Source: Corythucha ciliata
Taxonomy: Eukaryota; Arthropoda; Insecta; Hemiptera; Tingidae
DNA: 64,000 nucleotides
Reading direction: 5' to 3'
NCBI GenBank assembly: GCA_038030265.1
Contig: CM075939.1
Span: 45,613,253 to 45,677,252, forward strand
Below are positions 57,498 through 64,000 of this stretch, piece by piece. How positions within the stretch are numbered: position 1 is the first letter of the stretch; each line of letters begins with the position of its first letter. Made by a program: the position numbers and the translations under genes. Below the pieces are notes generated by a model that searched no databases, had not been told where the DNA came from, and saw only the letters and a list, made by a program, of their open reading frames with translations.

Positions 57498-59160
57498 CAA
57501 AGAGCTTGAAAATCTCGAGTTCCAAGGCGTGATTACAAAAATTGAATACAGTGAATGGGGTTCACCCCTCGTCGTAGTTCCAAACCAAACCAAGACGTTC
57601 GTTTATGCATAGACTTCAAAACTACGTTAAATCCCCAGCTGTTAGACGCTCGTTATCCTATTCCAATAATCGAGGATTTATTTCATAAGTTACAGAATGG
57701 AAAATATTTTTGTACGCTCGATCTTCACAAAGCGTACCTCCACGTTCCAGTCGATGAGGAAAGTGCGCTTCTCCAATCGCTATCGACACACTATGGGCAC
57801 GTACAAGGTGAACAAGTTAGCTTTCGGAGTGAAGACCGCTCCCAATGAGTTTCAACGCATCATGGATGAAGCCTTCCTCTGTATTCCGGGTACAGCCGTC
57901 TATTTCGACGATATAATCGTCCAAGGTTCAATATTGCTCGAATGCTACGAACGCCTCGTCATGTGCTTCGACAAACTGCGTTCATTAAACCTTAACGTCA
58001 ACCTCGAAAAATGTCAATTTTTCAAAACCTCGGTCAAATATCTCGGTCATCAAATAACGGCCGAAGGACTACAAAAATGCGATGACAAAATAGACGCCAT
58101 TCTGAAGGTTACACGTCCAAAGAACGCAGATCAAGTACGATCCTTCCTCGGTCTGGTTCTTTATTATTCAAAGTTCATCCCTAAAGTTTCAACTTTAACA
58201 GCACCCCTTCGAGACCTTCTTCGTAAAAACGTCGAATTCAATTGGACTCCCAAATGCGAAAACGCCTTCACCTTGTTAAAAAAAAGAAATAGTCGGCCCT
58301 AGAAATTTGGTTTCTTTTAACAATTCCTATCCCGTCATTTTAGCGACCGACGCTAGTCCCGTTGGAATCGCAGCCGTGCTTTCTTACAGAATCGACGGGG
58401 AAGAAAAACCGGTAATTTTCATCTCGAGATCTTTGTCAAAAGCTGAACAAGCCTACTCCCAGCTTGACCGTGAAGCTCTCGCCGTTTATTGGGCCGTCAG
58501 GAGACTATACCATTATTTATTCGGTCGTAAATTCACCTTAATTTGCGACAATAAACCATTAACCCACATCTTCGCCCCTTCCACGAAAATTCCAGTAATA
58601 TCAGCTGCTCGCCTCCTTCGTTACGCCACTTTTCTCGGCGGATTTTCGTACAACGTTGAACATGGACGCTCTGGCCTGAACTGCAACGCTGACTATTTAT
58701 CCCGGTTTCCTTTACCCCTGGATTCAGAACAAGCTACCGATGCTGAATATGACGTATCCGCTACCACAATAAAGCAGATTACATCTTCAAATCTAGTCTA
58801 CGCGGACATTTTGGCAGCAACAGCCGTTGACCCCGACCTGAAAAACTTAAAAGATCGGTTGATGTCAGGCGCCGAAAGAAATGTTGAATTTGCGCTTCAT
58901 GACGGCATTGTATTTCGAGGAAGCCGCGTGTATATTCCAACTTCCTGTCGCGAAAAAATCCTGGAAGACCTTCACTCTACGCACACCGGAATCGTCAAAA
59001 TGAAAGCTTTAGCTCGTCAATACGTCTATTGGCCATCCATTGATAAAGACATTGAACGGTCCGTCAAGTCTTGTGCAGTATGTGCGAACCAACTATCATC
59101 TCCCTCGAAGGCCCCTCCACACGTTTGGGAACAACCATCAACCCACCTGGTTCCGAATCC
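57409..59160 (+). pseudogene. Reverse transcriptase and RNase H of the gypsy element
   Basis: Spread over frames 57409-57612, 57570-57848, 57790-58302 and 58307-59160. Motifs seen: GSPLVVV, RLCIDFK, LDLHKAYLHVP, LAFGVKTAPNEFQ, the catalytic YFDDI (about 57900), LGHQIT, FLGLVLYY; then RNase H ATDAS, REALAVYWAVRRL and CDNKPL. Four frame breaks make it non-functional. Confidence 0.85.
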
Positions 59161-59879
59161 ATATCGACTATGCCGGTCCAAAAAATGGATTTTATTACTT
59201 TGTCGTCGTAGATTCTTTCTCGAAGTGGATAGAAGTCGCTGCCCTCTCGTATCCACCCTCAACGGCCTCCACGATTCGCCACCTTGAAAACATGTTTTCT
59301 AGATACGGCTTACCGTATACTCTCGTCTCGGACAACGCGTAAATTTTTACTTCCGACGCTTTCAAAACTTTCTGCCGAAACTACGGCATTCGTCACTGTC
59401 TATCAGCACCCAACCACCCTGCTACAAATGGACAGGCAGAAATCGCAGTCAAATCTTTGAAAAGAAAGCTCGAAACTGAAAACGTATCTTCAGGCAATTC
59501 AATGAACTCCCTCGATAAAATTATTTTCAATATGAGAACGACTCCTCTGATAGACGGTATAACACCATCCGAACTGTTTCTTGGCCGGAAAATCCGTACA
59601 TCTCTCGACATCCTACGTCCCCCTCGACAGTCTAGAAAGGACATAGTTTCGACCTATCATAACTCCAAATCGTTGAGAACCCTTCGTCTTGGTGAAAGAG
59701 TGCTTTCAAGAAATTATAGCGGTCCATGTCAATGGAAATTAGGAGAAATCGTCCAGAAACTTGGCAAATTGCACTACATCGTGAAGCTCGACAACGGTCA
59801 CACGATAAAACGGCACATCGATCAGTTAAGAGCGATTTCGATTCTCTCGAGCGAGTCGAGAGATTTGGTTTTACCATGA
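58950..59879 (+). pseudogene. Integrase of the gypsy element
   Basis: The zinc-binding HHCC part (HSTHTG ... CAVCANQ) is in the RNase H frame. The core continues after a frameshift near 59110 with IDYAGP (first Asp), VSDNA (second Asp) and NGQAE (Glu), so the D,D,E triad is still readable. A stop codon at 59341-59343 interrupts directly after VSDNA. It ends ILSSESRDLVLP with TGA at 59877. Confidence 0.85.
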
Positions 59880-61700
59880 GCCAAAACCGTGAAATTGATT
59901 TTTTTGAAGAGGAATGCCGCGAAATTGTTTTTCCAGTTAGCCAAACCAACAATTTTTTTTATGGAAGCACCGTGGAATTGTATGATGGAGGCTAAAGATA
60001 AATCAACAGCGTAACTTTTTTACCAGCGATAGCTCGAAGCACATTTATATAAATTAAATTTCTGTTGTATTGTCCTGGTGTCGGCGCCAGTTGATTTATT
60101 TTTACATCATGTGACTTTTACTGTAGGGAGGGAATAATCGAGTTTCCATGAAAATCCTTTACCTACCCTAACATTATTTTTCGAATACGACATTCCTCGC
60201 ATCGTCAAAGTTTTACTCGGAAAAAAGCAGTACAAAAACAAGGGGGGGAAAAAAAAGAGGGTCTCGCTGTTTTCGCGCGTTACTCTATGAAATTAGTCTC
60301 GTCACGTTTGCAGAATTTTGTAATCCTTCTCCTCCTCCCCACCCCTCACCGCATCAGCGCACTGGGCAACATTCAGTCCGTGATGACACGTCCCGTGTTT
60401 ATTTAATATGATGCAGTGAAATCAAAATTAATCTTTTTCTATCTCTCGAGCGAGCGAGCTTCGCCTTCATTTTTTTTTCGGAACTGTGGCTTTGGGAGAG
60501 CGAGACAAGCAAAAGGTTGAATGATCGATCCCGCACGTTTTGCTAAATCCGGCGAACTTCGTGGAATTTTTTAGTTCCTCTAATGACATGGAGTGGTCTC
60601 CCTGTGCATTATTTAATAGTTTTCATTTATTTATTATTTAGTAGCTTTTAGCTTGAAAATTATTGACAGCTACCCCAACAACCTCATCCTTACTTGAATC
60701 GGACGAGAAAACATAAGTAATTTTTTTTTTTTTAATGAACGTCATACTCTGGGTTCCTCAGAATTCTCTCTGTTCCCTTTTGCCTCAACACGACATGCGA
60801 GAAAGGAATATTTCCGTGAGATGTGGAGCTTCAAAGTTCTTTGATGCCAAAAATTCCTCCCGGCACACATCCTTCCACGCTGAGTGCACCAATAACAGAG
60901 ACTGCATAGTTCACAAGCCCTCAGCCCTCACTGATTCACGTTCACATTCCTACTTTCGCCTGACAATTTTCGTTTCATCTTCCTTTCTCTTTAGAAGCTC
61001 CCTCCCTTATTTCTGAATAATATTATGTGATATTCGGACTATTTTCATTCGAAAATAGTCGCGACGATAGCCATTATCTCCAGGGCCGGATCTATAGGGG
61101 GGCTAGCGGGTGCATTTGTCCCCCCTCACCGATTCAATGGGACGCCAAAATTCAGGGGGCACTAAGGGTGAATAAACAAATTTTGTACCCAAGTTTTGGA
61201 CAAAAATAAAATACTTTCCGGATTGTTCAAACTTAAAATAAATAATAAGTTCCTCGCACTCGTCCCAAACATAATTTGACCCTTGGTTAGGTGCGCCACA
61301 CGTGAAAGACTAACGCTCATCTTGTTACGCCCCTAGACTGCCTTTAGCCACAGCCAGAACGCGGGATGGAACGAAGCGGCGAGTGAATAGGGAACCCCTA
61401 GGAGAGTAGGAAAATATAAGTGGGTGACGTCAAGGCGATAGATATTACAGGTGGCGCATCAAGAGCACTTTTCTTGGAACTGAGGAGGACTGCCTACGTC
61501 ACTCATAAACCGGAAAGTCTGACTGCCTGAGCTAGGTTCGTTAGTTACGTCTCTTATTTTGTTCATCGGTGTTGTCAGATATAATTAAATAGTTACTTTT
61601 TCTATTTATGGTAATCCTCGACACGGCCCGAATATCGAGGTGAATAAGTTTGTTGCATTAAAACCGTTGTATTGTGGAAGGATTAGATAAAAGCAGAAAT
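59880..61700. other. Intergenic, no gene seen
   Basis: Begins with about 110 bp of D-array units. A TIR-like scrap (gggccggatctataggggggc) lies at 61084. The ORF at 60735-61016 has no supporting feature. Confidence 0.5.
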
Positions 61701-61714
61701 CAAAAACACCTTAA

Positions 61715-61858
61715 AGCCGGTTTTCCTAGCAGCGCAAAACGCTTAGCGCCGCGTGTTTTAAATTCATTTCTAGTCACCACATGTTAACTTTTCAACTAGG
61801 AAACAATTTAAAACACGCTGCACTAAGCGTTTTGCGCTGCCATGTAGGAAAACTCAGC
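61715..61858. mobile_element. 144-bp MITE with TTAA target duplication
   Basis: Arms agccggttttcctagcagcg and the inverse of cgctgccatgtaggaaaact, with complementarity over about 50 bp (gcgcaaaacgcttag; aaaacacgc). TTAA at 61711-61714 and 61859-61862. TTAA duplications are typical of piggyBac-type elements. Confidence 0.82.
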
Positions 61859-62002
61859 TTAAGTACTAATAATTATGTTTTGAAAAATCATTAGTTCTGC
61901 TCTGTTTGTCCATGTTCAATGAACATATTTTATTAAGATCAAAGCACGCTGATCGCTGAGAGTTACCAACTTTTAAAATAATTTCGTTAATACACATTGC
62001 AG

Positions 62003-63882
62003 ATGCCTGGTACAAGGTGTACTGTGGCTACATGCAGAAACAGCCTTCAGATCACCCAAAAAAAAACCTGAACGTTTCATATTATACATTCCCCAAAGAT
62101 GCCGAAATGAGAGCTAAATGGGTACACAGTTGCCGTCGCGATGGGAAATGGAACCCTAGCTCATGCCACGTGTGCTCCGACCACTTTAACGACGATGATT
62201 ACGAGGACGATATGAGGAACCGTCTCTTGGGCCTTCCTCACAAAAAAAAATTGAAAATGGACGCTTTTCCCCACATCAATGTCGGAAAAGTAGAAGACAA
62301 TAGTAAGGCTCAGCTTAAATTCGATAGGGGCAGGAGAGTTCAGAGGCGAGAGCAGCAACAAATTGTGACAAGCATTATAAGAAACTTAACAACTTCAGAA
62401 CCCGAGCATGCTGTTCATGGAGAAGGCAAGTAAACATGAATTGAATGATTGATGTACGCATGAGCAGGGGGGGGGTGACAGTATAACAAAGAAATAGTAC
62501 TGTGATTTATGACTACATTTTCCTAAGTAATTTTTTGGAACAAATGAATGAAATAGGTGGTATTTATTTGGGACAAAAAACAAATCGGCGATTGTTTGTT
62601 AGATACTTATAGGAGTAAGGCCCGTATTTACGAACGTTCCTTGAAGCTTCCTTGAGTCAAGGAACCGCTGAGAACAGTTTTGATCACAATAAAAACATCT
62701 GTTCTAATGAATTTCAAGGGTTTCTTAATGTCAAGGAACGTTCATAAATACGGGTATAAGTTTTTAATAAAAATAGCCATTTGAAATAAATAAAAAAAAT
62801 GTGTTCCCTGCCTAAAACGTTGTGTTTTCGATAAGATTGAACATATTTTTGGACGAAAAAACTTATTCGTGTGAGAATAGGCCCCCTGAAGTCAACTACC
62901 TACCCACTTCAACGTCATGGAATTATTATGGGTATACTCGTCATTTAAACTGTAAACCAGTAAAGGACGAGTATTTCTCTTTATACAAATACAATTCCAC
63001 CTCCCCCCTGCCCTCACATCACCAAAAAACACGAGTTTTAACAACTTTTTTTTTTTAAACAGATTTTTAATTGAGTAACCCCAATGTTTAGGAGATGCAC
63101 CTGAGATGACTGAAATGCCTAACAGAAGTGAGAGTTCACAATCTGATGTCGTAAAACTGCTGGAAACAAATGAACTCAGCGATTATATGACGCTAATTCA
63201 AAATCAAGCAAGTGAGGTAAATTAAATTGGCATTTCCTAAAGAACGCCTCTTTCATTTCCCCCGCGACTCGTACAGGACAAGAAAAAACATATTTTTTTC
63301 GTCGTAAATAATGAATGCGCATGCGCGCGTTGCTCTTTGATTGGCTGCAGCTCAAATTCTTAGCTGTCACAGGTCGCATATGAAGCCGCCTTCATGTTAT
63401 AATAATTCATTTTTTCAGATAGAGGACTTAAAAGCAAAACTCAGCATAGCTAAATATGAAGCGGATATTCTTCAACAAAAACTTGATGAAAAGGATGTTC
63501 TAGAAAAGTCAATTTCAAAAATATTCAGCAAAAACCAGCTGAAAATACTGTCGGAATGCAAATCCAAAAAAGTTTGGACGAAAGATGATATTAGCCAGGC
63601 TTTTGCTCTCCGGTAAGATGAATCAGTAAGAACCATGACGAATTTACTACTTTGATTGAATCGAAAATTCTTCATTTCAGATACCTTGGTAAAAGAGCTT
63701 ACAATTATCTCAGATCAACCATGGGTATTCCATTGCCGTGCGAGTCAACCTTGAGAAAGTACGCCAACTCAGTTGACATGCACCATGGCATTTTAACAGG
63801 ATCTATAAATTTAATGAAGACCGCAGCGACTAATCTTGAACCATTGGAAAAATTGGTTATTCTTTCATTCGATGAAATGAAA
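62003..63882 (+). CDS. THAP-domain, P-element-type transposase gene, 5' part (runs off window)
   Basis: Exons 62003-62425, 63092-63216, 63419-63612, 63681-63882; phases 1, 0 and 2 join. Exon 1 is a THAP zinc finger: MPGTRCTVATCRN supplies the first Cys pair, and FPKD ... WVHSCRRDGKW ... SSCHVCSDHF the Cys-His pair. A one-base frame break lies in an A9 run (62058-62066) between the two halves. Exon 3 is a coiled coil (LKAKLSIAKYEADILQQKLDE-like). Exon 4 has STMGIPLPCESTLRKY and LEKLVILSFDEMK, whose Asp corresponds to the first catalytic acid of the P-element/THAP9 RNase-H-fold domain. Either an endogenous P-like transposon or a THAP9-type host gene; the remaining catalytic part is beyond 64000. 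Intron 1 has a GC donor (GAAG|GCAAGT). Confidence 0.8.
62622..62756. mobile_element. MITE with GGCCCGTATTTACGAACG ends, in the THAP-gene intron
   Basis: Left ggcccgtatttacgaacgttccttga, right inverted cccgtatttatgaacgttccttga, about 25 bp per arm; total about 135 bp. The ends resemble the 37955-38089 and 40786-41659 elements (GGGCCCGTATT/GGCCCGTTT). Confidence 0.75.
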
Positions 63883-64000
63883 GTATGAATAATTGGTGGC
63901 GGTCGCTGACTATTTTTTCCGTTTGTGCTTAGTTTGTGTGCACCACTTGTGTTAGGCCCCTTTTACACGAGTAAGTTTTTTGTTCAAAAATATGTTCAAT

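Larger units (their letters stand above)
55940..59878 (+). mobile_element. Ty3/gypsy retrotransposon, decayed, lacking a 3' LTR
   Basis: Gag, protease, RT, RNase H and integrase follow in Ty3/gypsy order; there is no env. TGGCGACC at 55953-55960, just after an AATAAA-bearing stretch ending ACATCA, looks like a primer-binding site after the 5' LTR, whose start is unclear. The coding region is broken at least six times. It ends at about 59878, where a D-array unit (gagccaaaaccgtgaaattg) begins, so the 3' end and 3' LTR are missing. The GGSxYWP-free integrase and two zinc knuckles suggest the mag-like (K02A2.6-type) lineage; that is a guess. Confidence 0.85.

Overview
The window reads as nuclear DNA of an arthropod, most likely an insect. 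Evidence: multi-exon genes with short GT-AG (and some GC-AG) introns, an arthropod-style TCAGTT initiator below a TATA box, a Nudel-type mosaic serine protease, an insect flight-muscle-type troponin C, and a dense transposon background. It is gene-poor. About a fifth is degenerate tandem arrays with a period near 30 bp (or 20 bp). I could not name the species.

Layout. 1-3.9 kb: near-identical 1.4-kb direct repeats around a 5'-truncated non-LTR retrotransposon tail. 5.0-6.3 kb: two small convergent secreted-protein genes. 7.5-15.9 kb: tandem arrays and at least four concentrically nested TIR elements (about 8580-14698). 16.5-23.9 kb, minus strand: a 21-exon Nudel-like gene; all exon phases agree. 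24-36.2 kb: arrays, a structured GC-rich hairpin block, a 6.7-kb inverted-repeat structure holding a 3.0-kb hAT-like element with a perfect 8-bp TSD. 37.8-38.4 kb: a Gly-rich secreted protein gene. 39.0 kb: a tRNA-Thr(GGT)-like gene or SINE head. 39.6-42.0 kb: arrays with two Harbinger-like MITEs. 42.7-43.4 kb, minus: troponin C, its start codon probably about 5.4 kb upstream. 45.5-47.2 kb: more arrays. 49.4-54.2 kb, minus: three last exons of a synaptotagmin-like C2 protein. 55.9-59.9 kb: a decayed Ty3/gypsy element. 61.7 kb: a TTAA MITE. 62.0-63.9 kb: the 5' part of a THAP/P-element-type transposase gene that runs off the window.

The host genes have no evident common pathway: extracellular protease (egg or embryo patterning in flies), cuticle-like secreted proteins, muscle calcium sensor, vesicle-trafficking C2 protein. 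The strongest unexplained signal is the arrays. Four motif families (here A, B, C, D) recur at many loci, in the same order at several of them, with the same odd monomers, and they form the interior of the TIR elements. This points to array-bearing non-autonomous DNA transposons, or an ancient composite repeat, that spread and nested here. All repeat-family names given here (A-D) are mine.
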